Assembly: GCA_963764685.1 (NCBI GenBank)
Contig: CAVXTT010000020.1
Location: forward strand, 1 to 64,000
Origin: CAVXTT01 sp963764685
Lineage (GTDB): Bacteria > Bacteroidota > Ignavibacteria > Ignavibacteriales > Ignavibacteriaceae
Length of the DNA: 64,000 nt
Reading direction: 5' to 3'
Below, piece after piece: positions 1 through 9,767 of the stretch. Both the position numbers and the translations under genes were made by a program. Under the pieces are notes generated by a model. It was not told the DNA's origin and did no database searches. It was given only the letters and a program-made list of their open reading frames with translations. Numbering within the stretch: position 1 is the first letter of the stretch; each line of letters begins with the position of its first letter.

Positions 1-1122
1 TATGTTATCTCCAAGGCCAAAGAATATAATTTGAGTTTAGTTATAACTCTAGAAAACAACTTCAGTGATTTTGGAGGGATTAAGCAATACTTAGATTGGG
101 CTAATCAGCTGCTCATCCAAAATTCAGGTGAAGCATATACGCATAATGATTTTTTTACAAATGATTCTATTAAAAGCTGGTACAAATATTATATTAATGA
201 AATTTTGAATCGAACTAATGTTTATACTCACGTAAAGTACAAAGACGAAACGAGCATTCTCAGTTTCGAATTGATTAATGAAGCCTCTAATGAAGAAAAT
301 GATACGGCGATTATTTTACAATGGTACAGAGAGATGGCCGCTTACTTTAAATCGATTGACAATAACCACTTGTTAACTACCGGCGAAATCGGATACGATA
401 TTCAAAAGGAATACTATTCAGATTGTGATTTTTTTTATAATGGATCGTTATTTCTATTGAATGGGTTTAAGGGAACAAGTTTTGTAGATAACACTTCTGT
501 GGAAAACATAGATTATTCGTCATTTCACTTATATCCGGATGGGTGGGGACTTGAGTCTCTTGCAGGGAATACATGGATAAATGATCATGTCAATATTTCA
601 AGTAATCTGGGGAAGCCTGCTCTATTGGGGGAGTTTGGAATTGTTAATGATAGGATCAATACATATTCGGTTTATTTGGAAACAATCCGGGCCACCCCAT
701 CCAGATCTGCTATAATTTGGAACTATATGCATCCTGACCTGATGCATTTGGCAGACAAGTTCGCCTTTAATGAATTACAGGATCCTGGGTTATTTAATCT
801 CTTTAAGGAACATATTCAACTATTGAAGTCTGGGAGTGCGATATCTGCCGATAATAATTATAAACTCCATCAAAATTACCCGAATCCTTTTAATCCGACA
901 ACAACAATACAATTTACTATTTCAGAAAGTAATGTTGTTAAAATTGAGTTATACAATTGTCTTGGTGAACTAGTAAGAATAATTGAGGATGGATTTCGGG
1001 AGGCAGGTACTCATAAAGTATTTCTATCATTTGATAATGGTTTACTCACCAGCGGTGTTTATTACTATCAATTAAAGGCCGGAGAATTTGTAGGTACAAA
1101 GAAGATGATCATCATGAAGTAA
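1..1122 (+). CDS. GH5-type glycoside hydrolase with T9SS sorting domain (5' partial)
   Basis: The reading frame is open to the first base, so the N-terminus and signal peptide lie outside the window; an internal TTG at 31 is not the real start. The visible part is the C-terminal half of a clan GH-A (beta/alpha)8 barrel. A beta-strand ends in ELINEAS, which holds the acid/base Glu of the NE motif, and LLGEFGI (GAG at 631) carries the expected nucleophile Glu. This arrangement resembles GH5 endo-mannanases, but substrate cannot be fixed from the fragment. From about 850 the protein switches to the T9SS C-terminal domain (HQNYPNPFNPTTTIQFT, ending in TKKMIIMK), so it should be exported and anchored or released at the cell surface. 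Confidence 0.82.
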   Translation, partial: YVISKAKEYNLSLVITLENNFSDFGGIKQYLDWANQLLIQNSGEAYTHNDFFTNDSIKSWYKYYINEILNRTNVYTHVKYKDETSILSFELINEASNEENDTAIILQWYREMAAYFKSIDNNHLLTTGEIGYDIQKEYYSDCDFFYNGSLFLLNGFKGTSFVDNTSVENIDYSSFHLYPDGWGLESLAGNTWINDHVNISSNLGKPALLGEFGIVNDRINTYSVYLETIRATPSRSAIIWNYMHPDLMHLADKFAFNELQDPGLFNLFKEHIQLLKSGSAISADNNYKLHQNYPNPFNPTTTIQFTISESNVVKIELYNCLGELVRIIEDGFREAGTHKVFLSFDNGLLTSGVYYYQLKAGEFVGTKKMIIMK

Positions 1123-1698
1123 TAATCTTACCCTACCCGGTTGCAACAACATCATGTATACCTTGAACAGTCAGTATTTGGGAACTGGGTATTCCTCCTC
1201 ACCATCCCAAGTGGATTGATTACAAATTGGCAAAGCGGTAATAAATTAAAATGAAACAACCTAATCGCCAGCTGCTATAAGTGTTAAACAAATCCCAATA
1301 ATTGATAATTACAAAGCATACTTGCTATGGGCAAATATATTAATTAATATTCCACTAGTAATTTCTCTCTACTCCGAGAGGCACGAATTACCTGCACCCT
1401 CATCCTATCTAGAGGATAACTCTCCCGAAGCAGAATAAACAATTTAATATCATTGTTTGTGTTATGAAAGTTTTAATTAAAAATTTCCTTTCTCGTTCAA
1501 CTATTCGTTTCAACAAGACGGCAGTACTTCATCAAAAATAATAATGTTTTCTTTATAAATACCTGAACGGATGAAGCAGGGGGATATCAGGGATTAAGCG
1601 CTTCTAACGGATCAGCTTATGTTTCATTTTCTGTGATAGATTTATGTAATTGCCGAAGTTAAATAACTGCAGAACATAAATAAAGTAAGGAGATGTCT
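1123..1698. other. intergenic spacer with putative leader motif
   Basis: No gene-like reading frame was found. The only notable element is an AATTGCCGAAG motif followed by a TTAAATAACTGCAGAACA-like stretch at about 1652-1678, which recurs in similar form before the gene at 3870 (about 3804-3835). The ribosome binding site AAGGAG of the next gene is at 1687-1692. Confidence 0.4.
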
Positions 1699-3102
1699 AT
1701 GAATTTTTATAAGCTTTTTGCTATTTGTAAACGTTACATTCCGATTATCTTTGCTGTTTCTTGTTTCGTTTCCTGTGATGAAAACACAACGAATCCTGAA
1801 GACGAATTCAATGTTGTTTCTATAAGTCCTTCCAATAGTGAGTCAAATGTTTCAGTCACCAGTTCAATTACCATTGTATTTTCAAATTCGGTAGATACTA
1901 GCACGGTATCATTAAGTACAATACAGATCAGTGATCTTACGGGAGGTTATTTTGCTTTTACTAACGAGAATAAAACTGTTACATATAATCCTGCCGGAAA
2001 CCTAAATTATTCCAAATCATATTCTGTCTCTGTTAAAACCGGAATAAAAAATACATCAGGGAAAAACCTTCAAAAGGAGTTCAACAGTTCATTTTCAACA
2101 GGCCAATCGCAGATTCCCCAGGTAAACTATCCGCTAGCTAAAGATACCAAATGGATGTATCATAATAAGGTGAACAGCACCGGAAATCTGTATGAGTGCG
2201 ACATAATTTTTTATGTTGCTGATGATGCTAAAAATATCGGGGGTAAAACAGCATCTGAAATAAAGTCGATCCGACTATCGGAATACGGTGTTTCAAGCTT
2301 CAGTGATATGTATCTGTCCAATGATCAAAATAATTTATGGAAGTGGGACGATTCGCTTCAATGGATGAAGATTGTAGGGCCAGACATGTCAACATCAAGC
2401 ATGGACATTGAGTGGTTCTTCGCATTAGATGCCAAACATTATTCCACAATAACACCTTCCGTAGGAAATGTTACGGTACCGGCGGGTACTTTTAATTCAT
2501 TAAAACTGTATCATCACTATGATAACTATGGGGGCTCTTATAATCCGGAGGATGTTTCTGAAACAATTTACGAATCTCATAGTGACGGTGTTGGTCTGGT
2601 TCTCTCTAGCTATTCTTATAGTTATGATGACAACGACCCGCAGGGATTTGATTGGAGTTACACAGATACTTATGAGTTAACCGGATTTAATTCAGTAAGT
2701 GTGCCTTCAATTTATACTGAGATTGAACCGAATCACGGAGGTATCCATCAGAATCTTGAATTACCTGCTGCCCTAAAAGGTAATGTCTCTCCGAATGATC
2801 CGGGAGATATTGTAACCTGGAATTTTGTAACACAAAATCCAAATGGGCAGCGTATAATTCAGGATTTGTATCTTTTTAATTCTGCGACGAATACAACTGT
2901 TGATTTTTACTATCAGTTATGGTGGGATAACAAACTTGAAATTTATATTATGAAATTAACTGGTAACCAGGTGTCTCTTGTTGCGAAGCGAACAGCTTCC
3001 GGTTCAGAAACTTTAAATTTAAGTATGAATACAACATATTTAATCGGGATTCAGGCTCTAACACCTTATGTATACAACGATTACACTATATGTATTAAAT
3101 AA
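1699..3102 (+). CDS. lipoprotein with bacterial Ig-like domain
   Basis: The ATG at 1699 is preferred to the one at 1693, because GGAG ends at 1692 and leaves a six-base spacing. The N-terminus is a lipoprotein signal with lipobox FVSC, so the mature protein is lipid-anchored. After the Cys comes an Asn/Glu-rich linker and an Ig-like domain of the SbsA/Big_5 type (SPSNSESNVSVTSSITIVFS, about residues 40-130), as in many Bacteroidota surface proteins. The remaining 330 residues have no motif I recognise; they contain repeated Gly/Tyr/Asp-rich segments. No T9SS tail is present. The function is unknown; a surface or periplasmic binding role is inference. Confidence 0.7.
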   Translation: MNFYKLFAICKRYIPIIFAVSCFVSCDENTTNPEDEFNVVSISPSNSESNVSVTSSITIVFSNSVDTSTVSLSTIQISDLTGGYFAFTNENKTVTYNPAGNLNYSKSYSVSVKTGIKNTSGKNLQKEFNSSFSTGQSQIPQVNYPLAKDTKWMYHNKVNSTGNLYECDIIFYVADDAKNIGGKTASEIKSIRLSEYGVSSFSDMYLSNDQNNLWKWDDSLQWMKIVGPDMSTSSMDIEWFFALDAKHYSTITPSVGNVTVPAGTFNSLKLYHHYDNYGGSYNPEDVSETIYESHSDGVGLVLSSYSYSYDDNDPQGFDWSYTDTYELTGFNSVSVPSIYTEIEPNHGGIHQNLELPAALKGNVSPNDPGDIVTWNFVTQNPNGQRIIQDLYLFNSATNTTVDFYYQLWWDNKLEIYIMKLTGNQVSLVAKRTASGSETLNLSMNTTYLIGIQALTPYVYNDYTICIK

Positions 3103-3152
3103 CTGCAAAATCGATTAGTGATTTCTTAAATATATTATATAAGGAGAGTACC

Positions 3153-3719
3153 ATGAAAAAATTATTGTTACCAATTTTCATTTTCCTGAACATATCTGTA
3201 TTCTGTCAGGTTTCATCGTTTTCAAGTAAAACTGCAGATTATGGAATTGCGGTTGGTGCCTGGTTCGGCGGAGAGGTATCACTCGCTGATCTCGATGCGG
3301 ATATTGATAAGGAAACAGGTTTACTACTTCAGGCATTCGCAGATTTTTATCTTATGGAAAAACTTGCAATGGGGGTCTATGTGAACTATTCAAACGCATC
3401 TTTTGAAGAAACGGATGAAACTACTGATGTTTTTGAAATCGGCGGTTCTATTAAGCCAAGGTTTATTCTGTCCGGTGGGTCGCTCGCTATTAAACCCGGA
3501 CTTCAGATCGGGTACCGTACAGAATCAATAGACATTGAAGGCGCTGAAGATATTATGGGCTTGGGTGTTAATGTTAGTGTTGAATTTCAATTTGCAACTG
3601 AGAGTAATATAACACCGTTTGGAGTTATAGGATTTTTGAGTCAACCAGCAGGTGGTAATGATGACACAGATGTAACATTTGGGCCAATATTTTATCTGGG
3701 TGCTGGGGTTGCTTTTTAA
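3153..3719 (+). CDS. outer-membrane beta-barrel protein
   Basis: A good Shine-Dalgarno (AAGGAG) precedes the ATG. There is a short signal peptide (KKLLLPIFIFLNISVFCQ), then about 165 residues of alternating hydrophobic/polar strands with Gly and aromatic girdle residues (AVGAWFGGE, FADFYLMEKLAMGVYVNY, IKPGLQIGYR). It ends in a hydrophobic strand with a terminal Phe (FYLGAGVAF), the classic BAM recognition end. The size fits an eight-stranded OmpA/OmpW-like barrel. It follows the Ig-domain lipoprotein after 50 bases and may be co-transcribed. The specific function is unknown. Confidence 0.75.
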   Translation: MKKLLLPIFIFLNISVFCQVSSFSSKTADYGIAVGAWFGGEVSLADLDADIDKETGLLLQAFADFYLMEKLAMGVYVNYSNASFEETDETTDVFEIGGSIKPRFILSGGSLAIKPGLQIGYRTESIDIEGAEDIMGLGVNVSVEFQFATESNITPFGVIGFLSQPAGGNDDTDVTFGPIFYLGAGVAF

Positions 3720-3869
3720 TGAAAGCAAGCACTCACTTACATCATTGAGAACTGAAAATATTAGAATATAAAGCTTGGATAGAACCATAATTTGATATTC
3801 ATCAATTGCCGAAGCTTAATAATCTAACAGAACAGAAATATTTGTTTACGATATAAACAGAGGTGCACT

Positions 3870-5516
3870 ATGAAAACTTATTTGTTGACCCGGATTAATT
3901 ATGCTGAAAAACCTTCTCGAATCAATTCACTTATCATGCCACTTCTAATCTTATTCGTTTTTTCTCTAACCACTGATACCCCTGGTCAAAGAACAACGGC
4001 AATAACGGATGAAGGATCCATTATTTCGTATTATGGAACTTACAGTAAAGAGTGCAAGGAACAAACCCGGATCTTACGGGAATATCAGATTGACAATCCG
4101 ATGGCCGATAATGGTGAAGATATAATTTTTGTCAATGAGGGTATTTATGTTCAGTTCGCAGATGGTTCGGGGAAAAGATTGTTAATTGCTGAAGGAACAG
4201 GAATCAATAACTATATTTACCCCACATGGTCATTAGATGGTACAAGGATAGCTTTTGCTGCAAAGCGGACAGATCCACGTGTAGTTGATCTTTGTGTTGC
4301 CAATGCCGATGGTTCCGATATTACAGTTATTTTCACATTTGATATGGGATATTATCAGAGCATCATAAATTCAATTTCATGGCAGAGTACAAACCAATAT
4401 TTGATGTTTACGATAGCCTATGATGATGCACAATTGAATTCCTATTTTATAATTGCTACTATACTTTCCGGAGGGGGCAACATAAGTTTTGGAAATGCAT
4501 TCGACATCACCTATAGTCAGTATGATCCCTTAACCAGCAACCGTTATGCATATACATCCAGCGGTCTGCCACCCGATTTTACTTCTAAGTTAAGTGTGGT
4601 CAACTCGGGAAATACAACTGTATGGTTGACTCACCAGACAGTAAGCGGATTCACACATGTATGCTGGAATAATTCAAATTCGATTTATACCATTTTAAGG
4701 TACTGGGATCAACATCCCAACAAGGAAGTATTGGTGAGAGCGAACCGATCAGGATCTTCTACTACATTTACACCTTTAATATTTTCTGATCCATACGCAT
4801 CGTTATGGTCCCCTACAGTCTCACCTGACAGGACTAAACTTTACTTATCCGAACTAACTTCAACCTCCTTAACAATGTATCTGGTGACATTTAATTCAAG
4901 CGGTGAAGTTGTGAGTACAGTTGCAAAAGGAGACGGTGCATTTACCAACTGGAGACAGGCTCTCCCTCCCTCGCCTCCTCAGGTTGTTCTGCTTAGCCCT
5001 GCCAACAATGCTTCAGGCATCTCAATAAATCCCGTTCTAAGCTGGCAGGCGGCAGCGACAGCAAACTCATACGAAGTTAAAGTATTTAATGAAGGCGGAA
5101 GCCTGATATATTCAAATTCCACCATTGCAACTACACAGGTGCAGATCGGTCCGCTTGATTACCTTAAAAAATACTTCTGGTTAGTAAGAGCAAAAAATAC
5201 CTTCGGATACGGCCAATACTCTACACCGTTCAATTTCACCACTCAGTCCATTTCTGACATAAATGACGAAACGGGAGGAATAAGTTTTTGGTTAAGCCAA
5301 AACTACCCGAATCCATATAATCCTGCTACTCAAATCAGTTATGGAATAGCAGCTTCTGGAGAAGTGGAATTATTAGTCTTTGACATATATGGGGAAGAAG
5401 TTGCAGAATTAGTTAATGAGTATCAATCGACCGGAAATTACACAATAAAATTTAACGCCTCGGCACTCCCAAGCGGTGTTTATTTCTACAGGCTTCATGC
5501 AGGCAGATTTTGTTGA
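3870..5516 (+). CDS. TolB/PD40-like propeller protein with T9SS domain, frameshifted at the tail
   Basis: A signal/TM segment (about residues 21-40) is followed by a propeller with PD40/WD40-like strands (YPTWSLDGTRIAFAAKR; LWSPTVSPDRTKLYLSEL). A fibronectin/Ig-like domain begins at PPQVVLLSPANNASGI, and then comes the sorting domain (SQNYPNPYNPATQIS). The frame ends early at HAGRFC. Removing the A at 5505 restores AGDFVETKKMMLLK and a stop at 5542-5544, the normal T9SS ending. The last twelve residues, probably needed for secretion recognition, are therefore lost in the sequence as given. This is either a sequencing indel or a recent mutation. Confidence 0.75.
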   Translation: MKTYLLTRINYAEKPSRINSLIMPLLILFVFSLTTDTPGQRTTAITDEGSIISYYGTYSKECKEQTRILREYQIDNPMADNGEDIIFVNEGIYVQFADGSGKRLLIAEGTGINNYIYPTWSLDGTRIAFAAKRTDPRVVDLCVANADGSDITVIFTFDMGYYQSIINSISWQSTNQYLMFTIAYDDAQLNSYFIIATILSGGGNISFGNAFDITYSQYDPLTSNRYAYTSSGLPPDFTSKLSVVNSGNTTVWLTHQTVSGFTHVCWNNSNSIYTILRYWDQHPNKEVLVRANRSGSSTTFTPLIFSDPYASLWSPTVSPDRTKLYLSELTSTSLTMYLVTFNSSGEVVSTVAKGDGAFTNWRQALPPSPPQVVLLSPANNASGISINPVLSWQAAATANSYEVKVFNEGGSLIYSNSTIATTQVQIGPLDYLKKYFWLVRAKNTFGYGQYSTPFNFTTQSISDINDETGGISFWLSQNYPNPYNPATQISYGIAASGEVELLVFDIYGEEVAELVNEYQSTGNYTIKFNASALPSGVYFYRLHAGRFC

Positions 5517-5565
5517 GACGAAGAAGATGATGCTCTTAAAGTAATACGGTTACTAAATAGTTAAA

Positions 5566-5598
5566 CCCTCTTGCTGTTTGGTGGGAGGGATTTTGTTT
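5566..5598 (+). terminator. putative intrinsic terminator
   Basis: CCCTC (5566-5570) pairs with GAGGG (5585-5589) and is followed by ATTTTGTTT. It sits about 20 bases after the frame-corrected stop of the propeller gene. Confidence 0.5.
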
Positions 5599-5736
5599 GC
5601 CAATCGTTCAACATTACTTGCTTTAGAAAAATAAATTTATTTACTTGCCAAAAGTAAATTCCCTATACTCTGGGAGGGCACTGATCCTTTCATATAATTA
5701 TTCCACAAGTCTATAATGTTAATTCGGAGGGTTCCA

Positions 5737-6981
5737 TTGAAAGCTTTTATACATGTCTTTTTAATAATTATTTTTTTTACTTCAATGTGTTTTGCACAAT
5801 GGTATCATCAAAATAGTGGTACCACGCGCCAGTTAAATTCGGTATTTTTCATTGATCAAAACATTGGGTGGGTTGTGGGAGATTCCGGCACAATCATTAA
5901 TACTGCTGACGGTGGCATAAGCTGGACACCACAGGTGAGTGGAACATTTTATGGTTTGAATTCAGTTTTTTTTGCTGATGCATCCAATGGCTGGGCTGTG
6001 GGATACCGTAATACCATACTTCACACTACAAATGGTGGGACAAGCTGGACATTGCAGAATAGCGGTATGCCTTCCTTTTTAGGTTTTTATTCCGTCTTCT
6101 TCAACAATGTATCAACAGGCTGGGTGACGGGGCAGAACATCATTCTTTACACAACTGATGGTGGAGCAAACTGGATTCCACAGCTACAGTATTTGTCTCA
6201 TACAGACTTACGATCTATCCATTTTATTGATGAGGTAAAAGGATGGGCAGTAGGAGATAACGACTATGGTGGTATTATCTATCATACTACTGATGGCGGC
6301 ATCGACTGGTCACTTCAAAATTATGGAATACAAATAGATCATTTGTTTTCTGTATATATCACAGATTCATTAACAGGGTGGGCAGTAGGACAAACTTATG
6401 ATGGTGGTCTCTATGGTATTATCATCCATACAACAGACGGCGGATATTGGACAGATCAAATAGTTATTTCTCCACCCTTACACTGTATATTTTTTATAGA
6501 TTCATCAACAGGCTGGACGGTGGGGGACCAGGGCATTATTATGCATACTGTTGATGGGGGAATAAATTGGAATACACAAGAAAGCGGGACCTCAAATATT
6601 TTGCAGGCTGTATCATTTACTGATGAAAATAACGGTACGGCTGTCGGTTATGGCGGTATAATACTTCGCACGACCAATGGCGGAGTTACATTTGTTAGAG
6701 ATGAAACAACCCAGCCTACAAAATTTGGACTTGAACAAAATCACCCCAACCCCTTCAACCCTACAACAAAAATCAATTATTCAATACCTGAATATTCAAA
6801 TGTAACGTTAAAGGTGTTTGATATTCTCGGCAATGAAATTGAAACATTAGTTAATGAGGAAAAACCAGTTGGAGCTTATGAATTAAATTGGACATCAGGA
6901 CATTTACCCAGCGGAGTTTATTTTTACAGGATTCAGGCAGGGGATTTCATTCAGACCAGGAAAATGATCCTGATGAAATAA
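5737..6981 (+). CDS. YCF48-like propeller T9SS surface protein
   Basis: The start is set at TTG 5737, because GGAGG (5726-5730) lies six bases upstream and the protein then begins directly with a signal peptide (KAFIHVFLIIIFFTSMCFAQ). An upstream in-frame ATG at 5716 has no such site. The body holds about seven repeats of the type FxDxxxGWxVGxxGxIxxTxDGGxxW, typical of YCF48/BNR-sortilin propellers. The C-terminus is a T9SS domain (EQNHPNPFNPTTKINYSIP ending in TRKMILMK). In Ignavibacteria such proteins are exported surface proteins of unknown ligand. Confidence 0.85.
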   Translation: MKAFIHVFLIIIFFTSMCFAQWYHQNSGTTRQLNSVFFIDQNIGWVVGDSGTIINTADGGISWTPQVSGTFYGLNSVFFADASNGWAVGYRNTILHTTNGGTSWTLQNSGMPSFLGFYSVFFNNVSTGWVTGQNIILYTTDGGANWIPQLQYLSHTDLRSIHFIDEVKGWAVGDNDYGGIIYHTTDGGIDWSLQNYGIQIDHLFSVYITDSLTGWAVGQTYDGGLYGIIIHTTDGGYWTDQIVISPPLHCIFFIDSSTGWTVGDQGIIMHTVDGGINWNTQESGTSNILQAVSFTDENNGTAVGYGGIILRTTNGGVTFVRDETTQPTKFGLEQNHPNPFNPTTKINYSIPEYSNVTLKVFDILGNEIETLVNEEKPVGAYELNWTSGHLPSGVYFYRIQAGDFIQTRKMILMK

Positions 6982-7164
6982 GGAGTATGAAGAGAAATAA
7001 TAAATTAACTTGAAAACTAGTAAAAAATGTCATTTAATGTCAATATTGATTTTACACAAATAAATATATAGTTTCTTCCTGAGATTTATCAGCAGCCTCT
7101 TCTTTTTTTCTATAATTCGGGCACTTAAACCAAGCCAATAATCTAAAATTAATCCGGGGTTCAT

Positions 7165-8127
7165 ATGAAACGTTTGAATTACCCTTTAGCAGTAATTTCC
7201 CTTCTATTTGCATTTGTTGTTAATATAAAGGCTCAGGACACAATTTTCTTCCGGATTGGAGTGAATTGTCCCGGCATTGCAACAGTCTTTTCTTCAACAA
7301 ATTCAATTCTGGAAGGTTCCTCTTATGAAGTCGGGGAGTGGCAGCTGCCTCAGGCTTACTCCTCGGTTCAGAGTCTCTACGATGCTCTCGTCGGTTCCAA
7401 TTTTTATCTGGAAAATGAAGCAATTAGTGAGAATATAAAAATTGACTGGATAGTTTGGAATATTGACTGCACAAATGGTGGTTACATAGTTCTTTCCAAC
7501 GGAGCAAAGCTTATATTCAACGGGTATTTTATTGTTTATACGCGGGATTTACAGGGAAACTGGATTCCTTATACGTCAAATTATTATTTCCAGAATTCTA
7601 AGAAGGCGGTTATTAACTTAAAGAATTCCGAAGCATTCCAGAATTTCCGGCTGTCTTATGGAATTTATACTTCAAATCTCCAATTCTATTATATTAACGC
7701 TGCGGCTGGATATGATACTACCGGTCTGCAGTTTATTATTCCGGCAGACACGAACGATGTAAATGCATACTGGACAGTTAAAGCAGATCATTTCTCCAAT
7801 ATCATCGGCGGAGAAAAAAATAAAATTTTGGTGGATGTAGAGGATAATCCTCGGGGAATTCCACTTAATTTCGAACTTAGGCAGAATTATCCTAATCCTT
7901 TTAATCCTTCAACAGTCATTGAGTTTTCTATCCCGTCAAGATCCTTTGTTGAGCTGAATGTATATAACCTGCTGGGAATGAAAGCAGCAGCACTTGTAAA
8001 AGATTTAAAAGAGGCGGGAAGTTATAAAGTAAATTTTGATGCTGCCGGACTTTCAGCCGGAGTATATATATATGAGCTCAAATCAGGAGGGTTAACATTT
8101 TCACGTAAAATGATTTACTTGAAATGA
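7165..8127 (+). CDS. T9SS-sorted secreted protein of unknown fold
   Basis: A signal peptide (MKRLNYPLAVISLLFAFVVNIKAQ) is followed by about 210 residues that I do not recognise, with several Tyr/Trp/Asn-rich beta segments. The C-terminal sorting domain starts at RQNYPNPFNPSTVIEFSIP and ends in SRKMIYLK. The gene lies 33 bases before the lipoprotein/DUF5723 pair and may share its transcript. The role is unknown. Confidence 0.75.
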   Translation: MKRLNYPLAVISLLFAFVVNIKAQDTIFFRIGVNCPGIATVFSSTNSILEGSSYEVGEWQLPQAYSSVQSLYDALVGSNFYLENEAISENIKIDWIVWNIDCTNGGYIVLSNGAKLIFNGYFIVYTRDLQGNWIPYTSNYYFQNSKKAVINLKNSEAFQNFRLSYGIYTSNLQFYYINAAAGYDTTGLQFIIPADTNDVNAYWTVKADHFSNIIGGEKNKILVDVEDNPRGIPLNFELRQNYPNPFNPSTVIEFSIPSRSFVELNVYNLLGMKAAALVKDLKEAGSYKVNFDAAGLSAGVYIYELKSGGLTFSRKMIYLK

Positions 8128-8190
8128 ATCTTTTCTGATTTCAGTAAAGAATAAAAGGCCGTGTATAGCTCATTAACAAAGGAGGAATCC

Positions 8191-9762
8191 ATGGGCAAAT
8201 TATCCCCGTTAACCTGTTGCGCTGTGTTAATGCTTATTACGGCAGGATGTCTTAATCTCCCCGATGATATTGTATTGCCTGAATGGGATGTAGATCTGAA
8301 CGTTCCTCTGGCTGATAAAACCTACCTCCTCGATGATATTATTCAGTCTCAGAACTATATAAGTATAAATCCTGATGACAGTATTTACTTAATCAATTCT
8401 GATGATTACACCCATTTATTGGGAATATCCGAGTTTATTAAGGTCACTCCTGAAACAGTTAATCCCGATAATGAAGTTACAGCCAATAATAATGACAGTA
8501 CAGAAATATACCTCGAGTTTCCGGAGGGAGCTAAGCTGGATGAAGCTGAATTTAAGGACGGCATCATTAAGATTGTGGGACATAATTCTTCAAATGCAGA
8601 AACGGTGACATTATCGGTCAGGATACCCGGACTCAAAAAGCCGGATAACACAGAACTTTTTCTTGTAATGGAAATTCCTCCCAATAGCTCGGTAACAAAA
8701 ATCGAAAGTTTAAAAGACTTTACTTATAAAGAACCCTCCGGTCAACTGTTTCTGTTCAAAGGACAGCTTTGGATGATTGCCAAAGCATCAGCCAGTTCAG
8801 GACAGGGAGCAATTGTCACCTTTGATGCTTATTCATCAGATCTGGTATTCAAAAATGTTACAGGCTACCTGCCCAGAAAATCCCTGGATGTACAGAGTAA
8901 AACCTTCGGTCTGGATCTTGGAACACAAGCTGCCAACTACCGCGATAAGGTAATTAATACGGAAGGAATTCTAAAATTAATGGGGAATTATAAATCGAAT
9001 GGTCTCACCCCCTTTTCTGTCGAGGTTAAAGACCTGAAATTAGTGGGAAAAAGAAATGATGGTCAACTGCAGGAGTTAAGGTTTAATAATTCTTCAAGTA
9101 TTACTCTCCGGTTTGATAGTCAGGGTAATCTCGGTCTTGAGTTTAATAAGGATAACAGCAATATAAATAGTTTCATTTCGTTCATCCCTGACAGCATAAA
9201 TCTTACAGCGGAGTATATTATGAATCCCGACAACTCCGCAGATTACAGGACTGCTTCGATTCAGGATTCAATAGTATTCTCCACTAATTTCCAGACTAAA
9301 GGTATCCTTTCGATAAGCAAGATTACACTTACTGATACCGTGGAAATTGATTTAACTTCCAGTCAGAGAAAGCAGATCAGGGATGGAAAAGGCGCACAGG
9401 TAAATCTTGAGGTTGAGAACGGGATTCCTTTGAACGGCTGGCTGAAAGCCACTCTCGTCAATGAGTTTTATGTCCCTTTATTTACAATTACGAGGAACAG
9501 CAACGGGACGGATTCCTTACAGGTCAACGGTGCCTCGATAAATTCCAGCGGGAATGTGCAGGCACCTTCAACTTCTAACGCATTAGTCGGTCTTACAGAA
9601 TCCGAGATATTGATGTTGTCTGAGGCTTATTTTGCTGTCATTTCTGTGAGTGTTGAAACTTCAGGCTTTACTCCCGGTAATCCGCCGCTTGTTTTTATAC
9701 ATGCTAATGATAAGGTAAAGCTTAAAAGTTACGGGAAAGTAACCTACAGGGTAAAGGAATAA
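8191..9762 (+). CDS. large lipoprotein, partner of the DUF5723 barrel
   Basis: The ATG at 8191 has a strong AAAGGAGG eight bases upstream and gives a lipoprotein signal with lipobox ITAGC; the longer GTG start at 8161 is unlikely. The mature protein (about 500 residues) is beta-rich and contains no catalytic motif that I can see. It ends five bases before the DUF5723 gene, so the two are almost certainly one operon. I infer a surface or periplasmic lipoprotein working with that barrel. No sorting domain is present. Confidence 0.72.
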   Translation: MGKLSPLTCCAVLMLITAGCLNLPDDIVLPEWDVDLNVPLADKTYLLDDIIQSQNYISINPDDSIYLINSDDYTHLLGISEFIKVTPETVNPDNEVTANNNDSTEIYLEFPEGAKLDEAEFKDGIIKIVGHNSSNAETVTLSVRIPGLKKPDNTELFLVMEIPPNSSVTKIESLKDFTYKEPSGQLFLFKGQLWMIAKASASSGQGAIVTFDAYSSDLVFKNVTGYLPRKSLDVQSKTFGLDLGTQAANYRDKVINTEGILKLMGNYKSNGLTPFSVEVKDLKLVGKRNDGQLQELRFNNSSSITLRFDSQGNLGLEFNKDNSNINSFISFIPDSINLTAEYIMNPDNSADYRTASIQDSIVFSTNFQTKGILSISKITLTDTVEIDLTSSQRKQIRDGKGAQVNLEVENGIPLNGWLKATLVNEFYVPLFTITRNSNGTDSLQVNGASINSSGNVQAPSTSNALVGLTESEILMLSEAYFAVISVSVETSGFTPGNPPLVFIHANDKVKLKSYGKVTYRVKE

Positions 9763-9767
9763 ATTTT

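Noticed and set aside
1..1122. Firm assignment as a mannanase
   Set aside because: Only the C-terminal half of the barrel is visible; the catalytic Glu pair fits all of clan GH-A, so I kept the call at GH5-type.
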